Source: Trochalopteron elliotii (taxonomy: Eukaryota; Chordata; Aves; Passeriformes; Leiothrichidae). From it: a stretch of 64,000 bases of DNA. The translations under genes and the position numbers were made by a program. Where the stretch lies: contig JANPWX010000076.1 of the NCBI GenBank assembly GCA_024734555.1, positions 2,186,051 through 2,250,050 on the forward strand. Direction: 5' to 3'. Below the pieces are notes generated by a model, which was not told the origin of the DNA, did no database searches, and worked only from the letters and a program-made list of their open reading frames with translations. Positions 12,079 through 26,200 of this stretch are shown here, piece after piece (the stretch's first letter is position 1; each line of letters opens with the position of its first letter).

Positions 12079-13299
12079 GGGACTGCTTGTTTGTTTTTTT
12101 TTTTTTTTTTACTGCAATAGATAAAAGAATATTGGATGGTAGAAAAATGGATGATAACAGGATCACATCATGGATTTCTTTTAGTTCAGAGGATTCAATA
12201 CTGACCTGTAGTTGAGTTCCATCAAATAGGTTGTAAAACAAGAAGTCCTGTTTTAGAATGAATAAAAATCAAAAGAATTGTCTTTCATTTCATGTCACTC
12301 TTTCAACATTCAAACTCCAAAATGCCAAGAACAAACCAAGCTTATTAAAAAAATGATCAAACTAAATACATCAACATATCCCAGCCTATATTTCAGATAC
12401 TTGCAAGGTTTGGAGAAGAAAGCTGTCCTTCAAGTTTAAATAGAAAGGGAAAAATGGAATAATTTCAGATAACTGTGTACAGCAAAAACATCTCCAATAT
12501 GGTCAGAAGAGCATTCATGGGTGTATACTTCAGATATGCCTCTGAGGCAAACCCTAGGAGGTTGTGCTGGAAGATTCTTTTCCTCTGAAGGACCCAGTGA
12601 AAAACTTCTTTATTTTCCTGGCTCACACTGAGTACTAAGGGATTCCATGGGTAACTGACTGCCAAATAGACAATGCAATGCTGATCAAAAAAATTTTTTT
12701 ACCCACTTAGCTGATCTATGTATAAGGGTATTAGGAGAGACTTAAAGGAATGTTCTATCTGAAGGGCAGTGTATTTCAGGAAACAGCTTTACCTCTCTAA
12801 TATAAATTATTTTTTGAAATTATTTTAGTCTTAATCTATGAACCTCAGTACTTTGTGATTAATAATGAATTTTATAATAAAAAGATCTTTGTAAATCTTG
12901 TATCACAGGAAAAAAGCTGAAGGAGATGAACAGACTTGGCCAAGATGTCTGAAAAATGCCAAATACATCAGGTAATGACTGCAAGTTCTATGATTGTCAT
13001 GCTTTTATTGATCTTGTGTGAAGTTACTAGAAATTAGGATGAATTAATCTAAACAGAAATTGCTTTTAAAGAACATGCCCATTGCACTTATTAAATTGCA
13101 GCAGTCAAATATTTGGCTGTTTTCAGTCAATATTAAGTGCTTTGCTTAATGATGAACCTGGAAAACTTCTCCTGCTATGCATCTGCCTCTCGTTTGTGTG
13201 CCAGAGGGAGAGACTTGGCAAGAAGATAGGACGAGCAGGATGAGGTCAACTAATTCTACTGCTGTTTTCATTAAACAACTATTGCACTGTTTTTTCAAA
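12079..13299. other. AT-rich sequence, no gene seen
   Basis: There is a T run at 12091-12110 and otherwise unremarkable AT-rich DNA. No coding signal is recognised. Confidence 0.5.
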
Positions 13300-13448
13300 T
13301 TAAACAAAAACAACCCACCCCCCCACAAAAAACCAAAAAACAAACAAACAAACCCCCCCCACCCCCAAAAAAAACCAAAAAAAAAAAGAAAAAAACCAAA
13401 CAAAAACACCCAATGAAACAAATTAAAAAACCAACCCAACCAAGTAGG
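13300..13448 (+). repeat. A/C-only low-complexity tract
   Basis: About 150 bases are composed almost wholly of A and C on the plus strand: (CAAA)n, C-runs of 7-8 and A-runs up to 11. Guanine is nearly absent. The long open frames on both strands here, rich in Lys/Pro/Asn on one strand and Phe/Gly/Val on the other, are products of composition and not genes. Confidence 0.9.
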
Positions 13449-16400
13449 CAAACAAAAACCCCAAACGAAATAGGCAGCTGTTTGGTCAGGAAGGAAAAAA
13501 AATCCCATACATCTGTGCCTGACATATAAAAGGCAGGACACATGCTGATGATTCAACTATGATATGTGCTGCACATAATTAGATAAGCAGAATAAATTGT
13601 GTGGGAAACCCATGGAAAACCTACTTCACAAGTATTTATTTTTTTCTTTTCCCTGTCTTCCTTTTATCATCTTTTCTTATTCAGGAAGGGTCAAGGGAGC
13701 AAAGGACGTTCTGTGTTTGTCTTCATTGTCACTGCTGAATATTGATGCAAGTTTGGGCAAGTAGGGAAGAGACAGCCCTTATTTGGCTTGAATCAGATAC
13801 AAACTCTACACTGACATAAAAAGAGAGCATGTTTATTTCTAGACGGAAAACTGAAAAGGAAAGAGGAAAGAGCTTATTAAGCTAAGTTTTTAATCCTCAT
13901 CTTTGATCAACTGAACATTTTGGAATCTGCTATCCATGATAATGATTTAAGGCACGTTATTTTTGTAGCAGAAGTTCTTTGGAGCCCATAGAAAACCATC
14001 CTCAGATATCTGAGATTAAAATGAGCAGGGATACTCCCAGCTACTGACATGTAAAATATTTCAAGAACTCAGTATGCAGTTCGGAAGAATAAAATATCTG
14101 AATTTTTGTTTACATTTTGTTTAAAGGTATGCAATGAGATTTTAAAAGTACAGAATATGTACGTAAAGTTTTCCCAGTTATTGGGCAATGTAATTTATTT
14201 CATCATCTGAAGATGCAGCAATACTATGCTGTGAAAGTTGCAGGTCATAAAATGTTAGTTCATGTTTAGTTCAAGAACTTGTGTAAGGTGAGATGAGATA
14301 TATACTAGCTTCTTGCAGCTCATCTTGAATTTAAACTGAACAATTCTGCGATGCTTCATTTCCCACTCAATGTAGCTCTAAATGTTTTGGTCCTTCAGTT
14401 GTCTGTACTCAGTACTCAACCTTTTGTGTACTTAATTGTCTTCCTGCTCATAACTAAGAAAAATGGCAGCAGATTTTGAGTAGTTTAAAGAGAAATAGTA
14501 CAAAAGGAAAAAAACCACAAAATATCATAGCAAGAATTCTAAGTGAGAGCAAAAATACGTGTTCAGCATTTAATCACTACTATAATACTACATCACCAAG
14601 GAGATAAAAGCTACCAAAAAAAATCTCACAGCCTTGCTACCAACCTTTCAGAAAACATGATCACCTGTAATAAAAATCGTATGGACAAATCACTTAATTA
14701 CTTTAAATCGCAAAGCAATGATATGAAGTGAACTAATTCTGACAGTGTTGGATACATTTAATAATGTTTGTCTTCTACACATTAACTCTTCAGAGTGTCA
14801 ATGAGAGGACTTTCCAAGATCTAGGCCTCTTTTTGGGTCCAACTTCCATACTTCCTCGAGTGGTAAAATATTTCATATTTAATCTACTGTTAATAAGGGA
14901 CAGTTTTAGTCAACATGAAACTGCTGCTACCAAAAAGAATGGTGCCCAATTGAAGAAACAGTTTAGGGAGTGTAACTAGTGATCTGACCTGACTAAAAAA
15001 CAAAATTACCAAATCCCTCAAAAGGTAATTTTTTAGTCAGATCAGCAGAATTTCTACAGCAGTTCACAACCAATCAAACCAAGTTAATCACTCTTCTGTT
15101 TAATTGCCTGCTTAGTAAGACTGATTTCCTGAACAAAGAAGGCTTTATGAAAGAGATATTAATTCCAAAAGCTGTAAGATGCTGACCAGTGTAAAACTCG
15201 CAAGAAAATAGAATATCACAGATATATATTGTCTGAAAATACACTGTGTGAAATGTAATATATGCAATAATAGAGTGCCATTTGCTATTCAACATGAATG
15301 ACTGTTCTTGTATGGAAGGTGTGAATACCTAAATGCCATAGAAATACGTTTTAGCATACTGAGACTATTTGCAATTTTTATTTGAGACAAAAATGGTCAT
15401 GCTTACAGTATTTCTTTATTAATAAGTAGAGAATTTAATAATTTATAAATATGGGGATTTGTTCTGGAAAAAAACAGAAAAGAAACAAACAAAACCCCAC
15501 AAAATAAACCCAAAAAACTTTCTGGCTCAAATTTGGAGGTTAAAGTGTTTAAAGGGATACAGATGAAATTATGTGGGCTTTAGAAAGCATTCATAGCCCT
15601 TGAAGTGGAGACTGAACACTTAGCAAGACCATCAATACCACATCACCCTCCATGCATCACCAAACTGAGTTCTAAAATTGAAAAACGTGGATATACATTT
15701 GACATAGGCTACTGCTGAGATTATTGTCTGCATAAAGCAATCAGCAAACTCCGTTCATGTGTTACCTTGAGCCTTTTTTTCTCACATATCCCCACCTTAA
15801 ATTTCCAGTAAAACTTCTTGTGTGCCTGCTTCTCCACATAAGAATTGAAGCAATGTAATTTAAAAAGTGGTAACATAAAAGTGCCAGATTCACTACCTCC
15901 ATGAAATATACTAAGAAATACTGAAAGATTACAGGGTTAAGTATTTAATTGAAATAAATATATTAAAACAAAATTATATGCTCTTCTCTTCTGTGCAAAG
16001 TGAAGGAAAAACTTAGTCTTAATAATCAATGCCTTCCTCTTTGTCTGGTTGAGAGCGAGTACTCTTCAGCCAAGGAAAGAAATGGTCAGAACATACCTTG
16101 GCTTCTGTCAGGCACACACTGGTGTTTAGTTTTGTGTTTTTCACAACATTTGCTGTTAAGCAAAACTTATACCTGCCCCAGAAGGCAGGCAAGCATAATC
16201 CTGTTATTTTCCAGATGGATGAACAAAAGAGGTTGCAGAAGATTGTTTCTGACAGTGTTGGGAACAAAACCCAGGGGCCAAACCACATGTCAGATTTACA
16301 TAAAAGGTATTCAAATCAAGAGAAAATGTATTTTCTGAAGGTGTTTTGAACGGCTGCTGAGTAATTTAGTAGCAACACAGCATGCTACCCTGTAGCTCGC

Positions 16401-17264
16401 ACATTCACATCTTTCATTACTATTGGTCTGCTAGGTGATGGCAGCTCTGACAAGACAATGTGAACCGTAGGGGGGATGAAACAATTTCTGTGACAATGAA
16501 TAGATCCCTAGTTCCTGGTGTTCTCACTAAAACCCCTCAGTGCAGTAGGAAGTCACATCCACTGTCACTGCAAACAGCATAGCAGTCCTGCAAATTGCAT
16601 TGAAGCTGCAGAAAAAAAAACACGGAGACACATATCCCAAGGCACAGATGTGAATTGTTCCCATAAAAACACCATTTCCCCAAACAGGGAGATGTACAGC
16701 AAACATGTGATACTGCACTTGAGCAAAACCTCCAGAAAAGGCTGTCTGCAACTGGAAGAATAATTTTTTTTAATGTACTCCAAACCTCCAACAGTTACAT
16801 ACCTATTTAATACTGTTCATTTTGAAGTGTGAGCTCAAAAGCAGATTTGGCATTATATAATGTTTTGCTATTTTATAGCAAAGCACATGGTTTCCACAGA
16901 CACAGAGAACCTGTTTACAAACTGTTGAAACAGTTGCTTTATCTGGAAATACTCTCTAATGCAGCAGATATCTTTCACACCTTTGGAAAGGCCACAGCAC
17001 CAGCAGTGTGAAGCAATAATTACTTTTCCCTGTTCATCGCATGCTAACACTTACCATGTGACTACAAGAATTCTCCAATATACTCATATTTACATTGTGT
17101 TGAACAACAGAATACAGCCTTATCCAGCACAAGACAGCACTACTTATAATTTCAATAAATGTAGGAGATCACATATCTGTTACAAAATTTTGCCCACACA
17201 ACTACACATGGAAGGAATGCAGGAAAATCATGTTTAGTATCACTTCCCTGTTCCTTTTGATTGA
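13449..17264. other. AT-rich sequence with a fold-back, no gene seen
   Basis: Contents are a fold-back at 14981-15043, an A/C-rich patch at 15468-15520, and overlapping short open frames on both strands between 16000 and 17250 without recognisable domains. No RNA gene or mobile element is recognised. Confidence 0.5.
14981..15043. repeat. imperfect inverted repeat (fold-back)
   Basis: The left arm at 14981-15010 (GATCTGAC ... ACTAAAAAA ... AATTACC) pairs with the right arm at 15024-15043 (GGTAATTTTTTAGTCAGATC). The right arm is fully complementary if two 3-5 base bulges are allowed in the left arm. The spacer is about 13 bases. Confidence 0.75.
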
Positions 17265-17760
17265 GGTTGGCCTCAATCAGCTGGCAGCTGCTCACACAGC
17301 TGCTCTCTCTCCCCTCCCTCTCAACATGACAGTAAGTGTAGGGCAAGCACGATGAAAAATCTCCTGGGCCAAGATAAAGACAGGGAGATCACTTACCAAT
17401 TGTCATCACAGGACTGAGATGGGGCAAATTTATTTAATTTATTGGCAATTAAATAGATTTGGATGGTAAGAAACAAAAAGAAAAATTAACCCCTGTTCCC
17501 TAACCCTCTTTCTTTCTAGGCTCAACTTTGCTCCATTCCCAGCCTCTGTATCTCCCACACACAAATAGTGCAGAAGGAGGATGGAGAATATGGCTCAATC
17601 TATAAGAGCTCCTCCCTTCTGCTCCTTGCCTCTCACACCGTCCCCCTCGTCCAGTGTGGGATCTCCGTGGGTCACATTTCTTTGATGAAATACCCACATG
17701 CTACAGCCCTCACTGCCTGTGCCTGGGCACCTACACTCTGATCATCTCCTTTCTATAACC
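17265..17760 (-). mobile_element. truncated ERVL-type LTR fragment
   Basis: The order of blocks follows the avian ERVL-type LTR seen more completely at 53929-55008, in the same orientation. There is a decayed GATAAAGACAGGGAGATCAC, then ACCAATTGTCATCACAGGAC, then AATTTATTTAATTTATTGGC. After that come GGCTCAACTTTGCTCCATTC and a block around CCAGTGTGGGATCTCCGTGG. The LTR 5' half (higher coordinates) is missing, so this is a broken copy. It matches family sequence from memory. The ends are approximate. Confidence 0.65.
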
Positions 17761-20700
17761 TTTGTAGCACTTTGCTAAAATATTAGGTAATCAAGTAATG
17801 GTCACAAAATGACAAAGCATCCTTGGATAAAGCAGTTCACAGATATAACAGCAGCATCACTAACTCCATAGAAAATAGATCAACAAAGGTAAAGAGCATG
17901 GGACAGAAGGCAAGTGGTACACAACAGTGAGCAAGCAGAGAAGAAAGTTTCCCAGGCACTTCACCTAAGTCTAAGAAAAAGCCAGATTAATGTGTGCTTC
18001 AAAGAACAAGATCATGATAGTGACAATAAAAGTGGTGGAGAGATAAATAAAATAACTTCTCCCACCTGAATCAATTATATCAAAATATAAGTTCCTCACA
18101 GAATTGATGTACTTCAGTTAAAGGAAGAGAAATACCTTCCTTCCTATGATGTGTTCCACAAATGAGTTTCTTGCAGACTCTCAGAAAGATGCAGTAGATG
18201 TTTCTCTCTCTCTCTCAGAAAGATGAAGTTGACATGTCTCTTTTTTCCTCTCTTTCTTTCATGTCTATCAAGGACTATTTAATAAATGTATGTGTGAATT
18301 TACTGAATATTCTCTTTAATCAAGTGACTCAATTTGCAGCACCAAATTTTCTTACTGCTGGTATGCAGAACTAGACCTAAACTGGCTAGCCTTTAAACAA
18401 ACAGCTGTCTGATGTCCTGTTTTGTTCGTTCTTCTCTGCATATGTGAAAAATATATATATTAAACATCTGCCTGAAATTTATTTAGAAAGCAAGAACTTA
18501 GAAAAAATGAGATTATAACAATTAAAATTAAATAATAACCATCTCTGGTTCTTCTTTCCCTCAGCTCTCATGAAAAAGGTTATCCAATGAACTGTATTAA
18601 ACAAAGATCCCCAATACAACTGAAGTCCTGTGAAAATTTCTGTTCCCAGAGATGGACAGAGTATAGCACAAAATACAGATTATGCACCAGAAGCTCAATG
18701 TCACATTTTTAAAATTCTTTTCTTCATAACATTTAGTCTTTTGGACATTTTTTGGAGATAGGTAAATGTTACGCTCACTGACATGAAGGAAAAAAAGGAG
18801 TTGTGAGAATTAACAAGCTATGTTTAACCAAACTCTTTGAAAGCACGTTGAAAATTTGCTGCTGAGCTAGGAGCTGGTCACCTAGACTAAGAAGAACTGC
18901 TCTCTTCTCAGCAAACAGGAGAAAATTCAGCTTAATGCCACAGCAGTCTGGACTGCACACCTTTGCTGCCTGTTTTGTGGAGCCCTGCGTTCTGGCTCCT
19001 CTGTGGTTTTTGGTGCTCATGAGATGAATCAAAGAGAGCCAAACTGGCTTGCTGAGAGATAGATACATTTCCTTGCCCTTCTCTCTACCACTGGTTTTCT
19101 GGACATTCATACAAAGGCTGTCTGACTTTTTTTTTTTTTTATTTTCTACTGATTTTCAATACCTACAGAGCAAATAGCACTTCCTATTGCTCTCAGCTAA
19201 AACAAACCTGAAGAGAATTGCCAATTGTTACAAGCACACTGAAGCAATTTTATTTCTGTATTGATCTTTCACATACAGAACAACAGGTTTGAGGAGGAGA
19301 ATTAAAAAACCGCTTCTTCACAGTTTTATTTTGTTGTTTAGCTCTTCAGAACTCTCAATTACAACAGTGCAAACTATCATCTCACTTTGGAAGAAGGTAA
19401 CATGGCACCATAATAAGATATTTGGCTCTAAACTCTAATGCTATAGTTCCATGTGCTGTGCCAAACCAACAGAAAATAAATTGCTGTCTGAAAAGTCCTC
19501 TGTGTAAATCATTGAGTGACCAGACACAGATAATGAATTTTATATACATTAGAAATATATCAATATATCAGACTACCTTGAATTTTATTATTTTATTATT
19601 CCTTCTGTAATCCAGTGACTCCTATTTTCCTTCATGTCAGTGATATCTCCACTGTTTCATGCATAATGCCTAATGTCCCTGCAGCAGTACTGAAATCTCT
19701 TTGTTATTAGCCTGTATGTGGAATAGCTGCTATTCCTTCCAAGCAGATCAAAAGGGCCATGCATCCCACTTCCTCCCTGGAACAGTGGGAGTAGCCAAAT
19801 ATTTTGAAATCTTTGCTGTTTCACCCAGCCTGACCCAGATAGAAGAAGATGGAAAAGTGAATCATATGAGATCACTGTCCATGTAGAGAAACCGCAGTGA
19901 GTAAGCAATCACATCAACTGTACCTCGAATAGAATGCTTCCTCAGCACACAGGAAAAACAAGACTATGCACCATGAAAGCAGTGTCCCCTTTAACACAGA
20001 AAGGAAGGGTTCTAAAGAACTTAGCAAAATTTAGGAAATTTAGGTTAAATGCAGTTTAGAATTTCCAAGATATAATAAAAAAATCTCTTATATATGCTTT
20101 ATCTGCAACACCGCTGAAAGGCAAATAATATAATTTTCAAAGCAGATGTATCTAGAAAATGGAAATTGGGTTATGCAGACTATTAGAACTTTAGTCTTCC
20201 TATTTTTCTTGCAGAAATCCAGAGATACTTTGAATATTGGATTTTAAAATTATATCACATAGCCAGATCTAAAAGTAAAAGATACAGAAATGTGCATTCA
20301 TTATGCTTTATAATGTATACTTTAATTCTGGTGAATTCACAACTCACTGTCTCTAGAAGACCTCATAAATTATGGCACAGAGATTCAATAAAATTTCATA
20401 GAGAAATAATTGCTGTTACCAGCATCACTCACTAAGAAAGCAATAAATAATTACTGCAATTGTTAACAGCACATTGAAATTGTTTCTTTGATGTGATTAA
20501 TAATCCTATAACTTCCTTTGGAAAATGAACTTTTCTGGTTATTCTGAAAATTACACCAGCTATTATTTTGTCATCTTTGATAAAAGGGTCTGCCAAAGAG
20601 GAAGGTTTTAGAATTTTCTGAATTATACAATACTTTAGTCATGTTTTTGAAGCTTATAGCATGAAAACCTAACAATCTATTCACATATCTAATTACCTAC

Positions 20701-23139
20701 ATATTTTTAATATGCTTAACAATGAAATACTAAATGTAAACATACATTGGAGATTACCATGGTCATTAAACATCTGATTATGTTTAAAGATGTTAAAATT
20801 GGTATGACAAGGTTTTTAAGCATTCCTCATTAGTCCTTTTAATTTTTCCACTTCTGTAGGAAGAAATACAAATTAAATTTACTGTCTTGAACCACTTGGT
20901 TCAAGTGGACTACTTTGAAATCCATAATTAGAATCAATGGAATTCAGAGTAAGAGTATGAGGGGTATTACTGAAGTGTTTGACATACCCTAGGAAAAAAT
21001 GGGCATAATAAAAACGTTGCTCCAAACTGATAATATCAACCTTCATTATTATTTTCAAGTGGTCCTCTACATTAGAGAGGGAGAATGGTGGAAGAACGAC
21101 AAAATATTTGGGCAGGAATGCACCTTAACCACAGGAAATATAGAAAAACACCTTTCTATTCTACCACCGGACTATATAGGCACTGTTACTGGGACAGTCA
21201 GTATATAAAATACAAAGTTGGACTTATGTCAAAATGACCACTGACATGACAGAATTTTCTTCAGAACTATGAAAATTTTTTGCTCACCATCATAAAACAT
21301 TTTTCGTATTTCTTGCAATTTAGTGGAAAGTTAAATCTCCAAGTCTTTGTGGTGAATGATTGATTATTCTGCATAGCTGCGAGCCAGTTATGCCTATCAG
21401 CATCTTTTAGGATGAGTTAATTCATCCTACAATGGTAAACACAGTCCAAAATAAAATGCTATGAAAGTAAGTGCATTTTTTGTGTGTTGCTTGATTTTGA
21501 TTTATTATGCTAAGTTGAACACACTAATAAATACAAATACCCTTTAGCAACATTGGTAATTCAAACGAAATATGTTATACTCTTAAAACAGATAATATGG
21601 CTAAAAATAACAGCTATCCTTTTTCCTATAGGAAATACAGTCATCTGTAGCATCTCTTATTCTATCAATTAAAAACTTTAAATTGTGGTGGATATTTTCA
21701 GGAATAGAGATTAAATTATGCTCTCTTATTTTTTTCCAGGACACTGAAGGGTAAACAGGAGTTTTAATATGTCAATTTCAAGTTCATGATTGGAGCATCT
21801 TTTTGAGCTAAAGTCAGCATTTTCTCCCAGACAGAATTTGATTTAACAGAATGCCTGATTTGGCATAAAATTTAAATGCATAAGAACACCAACAGAATTC
21901 AATATTTCAAATTCCATGTTCTGTCAACAGGAGACTGGAAGGTGTGCCATGCTAACAGGACTTTCCAAATAACACTTTCCAGTATTATTTTGCATTATAC
22001 TAGAGATATTTACTATATATATATATTTTATCATTAAGACTTACAACAAAATCTTGAATTTTAAGCAGGTTTGAAGCTGCAGTAATTGTAACAGAACAAG
22101 GGGGTTATCAATGGGATAAAAGATTGTGAGAAACAAGTAAAGAGTATTTTGCAAATCAATTTTTCTATTTTTTCAGCATGTTCACCATTTAACACTGACC
22201 ACTCAGGGAGGTAATCTAAAGATAAACTTTCAGTTTTAAGCCAAGTGTCAAAAAGGCCTAGTGAGCAATAAATGTCTGAGTACTGCAGTAATTTTTATTT
22301 TTTTCCATAAATCCATGTACTTATACACACAAACTCCTTTAGATTAATACCTTACTTGAAAGTAGGTGAGGTTAGATAGAGTAAATATGACTCATCAGAT
22401 TTTTTCTTAAATAATGTAAGTAATCAGCGGCCTCATATTTTTTCAAACTTTTGTCTTTGAAATATAGTGAATATACATTGCTTTTCCTTGTTGCTTCTAT
22501 GGTTCCAGGCAGGGCATAGCACTCCACATTTGACTCAGAGCCCAGTTCAGTATGGAGCTCTGGATGCCTGACCCTACTCTGTATTACTGAACTGTTGATA
22601 CAGTTCACATTCTAAAATTTATATAGATATGAACAACTTTGAAAGAGATTTAAGAAAACTCACACCTAGCAAGAGAACCTCAAGTCTTTTTTAATGCATT
22701 GATTTTGGCCAGTAGTTTTAGCTTTTGGAATACACATCCTTGTAGGAACTCAAATGATATTTAATGCAGCTCTGTAATTTGTCCCTAAGAAAACACAGCA
22801 GACATCACTTATTTTGTAATATAGCCTTTTCATCTGAGATAAATCTATAATGACACACTATGAAATGGAAGATGAAAATATTATTTTCACCATATACTGT
22901 GAACTGGTCTTTGAGCCACTCATATACTGTGAGCCACTTTGCAATAAACCATCAAAACCAGCTAATGATTTTTTTTTGTGCACCTCCTTACAGAAAGAGT
23001 GTAAGACACAAAAACAAGCCCTTGACTCATTATAAACATAACTAAGCAACAACGACGGCATTAACGTGTTCTCAACCTTACCCTCATACTGAATGCACTA
23101 TACCAGGTACTGAGAGGAAAACTCTACCCCAGCTGAAGC
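17761..23139. other. AT-rich sequence with simple repeats, no gene seen
   Basis: Contents are a (TC)n tract at 18203-18216 inside a tandem duplication of about 34 bp (CTCAGAAAGATG at 18180 and 18214), a T-run at 19127-19140, two overlapping small hairpins at 20886-20908, and a (TA)n run at 22013-22025. No gene or mobile element is recognised. Confidence 0.5.
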
Positions 23140-23220
23140 CAGGACAGCTGGCTTGAGCAGGAATGTTGAAAGGACATCCAGAGGTCTTTTCCAGCCTAAA
23201 GAATCACTTGATTCTGTCCT
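23140..23220 (+). mobile_element. probable CR1 3' tail, plus strand
   Basis: The bases CTTGAGCAGGAATGTTGAAA, ATCCAGAGGTCTTTTCCAGC and then CTTGATTCTGT resemble the last 70 bases of plus-strand CR1 copies (GAGCAGGGGTTGGA, CCAGAGGTCCCTTCCA, GATTCTGT). No further match is seen upstream. The copy is diverged and the call is tentative. Confidence 0.5.
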
Positions 23221-26200
23221 GTGTTCTTGGGTCATTCCTGTAAGGTCAGTTAATGTAAGAAAAGCTAGTGCAAACCCAGAGCATGAAGGGTACAGGAATT
23301 CAAACATCTGTTCTTCAAGTCAGTAGCTAATGAGCTTGAACAGCCATAGCAGTTGGTTTGTTGGCTTTGACAGATCACTGATGAAATAAATATTGCATAC
23401 TGCTGATGAATGAAGGCAAAAAAATGTTTTAGAAAGTGGCTTATGTTTCCAAACACACTCAATGTTCTGTTAATACACAAAAGCTGAAATTGAAACAAAC
23501 ACAAAAGGTAATCTTTTCTATCTTCTTTATGAGAATCCATTTCTTATTTGAGTTATTCCAGATAACATGCCACATGAAATGATTTAACTAGCTGATTTCA
23601 ATGTTCCAAATTTTTGTTTTAAATTTTAATTACATATACAAGAATTTGTATTCATTAGCTTGATTTAATGCATCTGTTATGTGACTATTTTTAAGACTGA
23701 ATAGATGTAGTGATTACTTGTGTAAAACTGTAACAGCTCGATTAATGAAACTGGGATTAAGGCTCTCAGAGAACAAACACTACATAGGTATACTGAGCAA
23801 AAGCATTCCTCCTTTATAGTGGCAAATGTGATGATTTTACAAAATTTTCAATTGCTATAGAAAATGCGTGCAGTTGTATATATGTTCTTCTAAAAGTGAT
23901 CACAAATTGTTTTCAAAATTTATTAGATATAATTTCCTACAGCATTTACGGTTCTATGCAGCACAACATGGGTATATTTCATCTACATGCTGACTTAAAA
24001 TTGAAAATTAAGATATATATCATGTAAAATATTCCTTTTTAAAACCATATCTAAATGTGTTTTCCTTAACAATTTTATAAATTCATATAATAAATAAAAA
24101 TTCTTAAATCTATCCCAGTCTGCTTTTACTGTTAAGCCTCAAATAATTTTGAAAAGATGAGGTGTGATAAGATGACAGAGATATCACATGTAGTTGTCTC
24201 AAGTCATTTACCAAATAAATCACTTTTTCATTTCTCATTCGTCACATAATTGATTATGTTGAAACTCAGTATTGCACATACGAAACCTAGGCTACCCTAT
24301 GTTCTTGCTGAGATACAAAACCTGCTGCTCAGATGTTTCCAAATCATTAAAAAAAAAAAGAAAAAAAATCCTGTATTTCTAGGTAACTGGTAATGTTGGA
24401 AGCAATAGCAAGACATCAGATAATTAGTTTTGGTGTGGTTTATGTTTTTTGGGTTTTTTTTGGTTTTTGGTTTTTTTTTTACCAATTTAATGAAATTTTA
24501 AGTAACACTTTCACACTCTGCAGAAGTAAAGTATTTACACCTGTAAATAATAATAAATATATGCAGTAATATGAAAACCTATATATCTCTGAAATAATGA
24601 AATTAAATAGGCAAACACCATGACTAAAAATGAGCCAACATATTGTATGGATAGTGATTTACATATTTTTTTTCTAAGAAACACATTTTCAGAATGCACG
24701 TGCAAGAAAAAATTTGTAGAATAGTTCAAGCAATGACTTTCTTTTTCTGTGGAAAGGGAGGAAGTGGAAGTGTGGGAAAAATCATGGACACTCACAATAT
24801 AATAATGTAACTAGTACTTAATACAGTACATCTTGCCAAAGTTTCCATGTGGAGGTACAAAAAACATGCTGAGGACTTTCACAGTTCAAAATGTGCCATC
24901 TGCTTTTGAAGCTAGAAGACCAAATAATAAACTTCAGCAGCTTCTCTACCACTGCATGGTCTAGGTGAGAGTTGGCCAAATTAACTGGATAATGTATTTA
25001 ACAAAGGACAGCTAAAGGTGCCCTTCTCAGCCATGAGTAAATGCTCACATCCAAGAAGAAACATGAAATGTAAATGTACATAATACCATGATATAGCTCT
25101 GTGGGAATGGGCATGATGTTCATTAAATTCCAGAGAAAAATTCTCATAGTTCTTCAGGCAAATAAGATGGAAGAGTGATGCTGTCACATACAGGAAAGAT
25201 TTTAATTAATGCTTGCTTGGAATCTCCCAAACAGAAAAGTATCCTCTGTATCTCATCACTGTGCAGAACAGACAAGAATATAATTTAGAAACAAAAATAT
25301 AAGATGCCTAAAAATTATCAGTACTCATATTCTAAAAGTGACAATCCACCTTGCTATCTAGAAAAATCAAAATCCTGATGACATGATTATCTCAATCTCT
25401 TGTTAAATTTACCTCCCTTCAGCCACTGAATTGAAGAAACATCATTTCCCCCCATGATGGTCATACCACTTTAACCAAAAAGTAGAGCAAATTTTACATC
25501 AGGCAAATGCATTTCAGAAGCCACTCATAGAATGAAATGTGTTTGAATTAATGTTCTTTGAATAACTTTAAAGAACAAATCCATAAAACCAATCCAAACT
25601 ACATTTCAAGTATGTGCTCAAAGCTTTAACTGAAAAAACCAATACAATCCCAATTATGAAATAACAAAAAAATTATACTCAAATGAATGCACATTTTCAA
25701 ACCAGTAATCAAATCATCCTAAAATAAACAGAAATAGAAACAACAAATGAAACTGCATTGAACCAGGTTTCTATTTTCTTTAGGCAAGGCAAAAAAAGTA
25801 AGCAATCAGAGCTTTATTGACTTTCTTCTATAAAGCTGCTGTTTCACATGGATCATAAAGACAATGGCTGAACATTTAAAATTCATTTAATCTTCATCAG
25901 GTTTGAGAAAATGGCCATATCTAAGGAATCTAATCATACAGTTAAAAAAAAGCAATAGCTCTAAACTTTGGGAATGTATTAATTTCCTGCACATGTGGAT
26001 TAAAAAGAATAAATTTGAAAAGGAGAAAATCTGCTTCTGTAGATGTTATTGGATGTGTTAATTATGATGTTTAACCACTGGAGTCATAGTTGCATCCAAA
26101 ACCAGAATAATTGCCAAATGATCTTTGAAACTAATGCAAAATCAAATGTAACAAATGTACTATTCCCCTGTTGGAAAGCCTTGAAACAGTAATAAAAAAT

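Noticed and set aside
13146..13556. 136-codon minus-strand open frame rich in Phe, Gly and Leu
   Set aside because: It is the complement of the A/C-only tract. The composition alone removes stops, and no domain or splice context is present.
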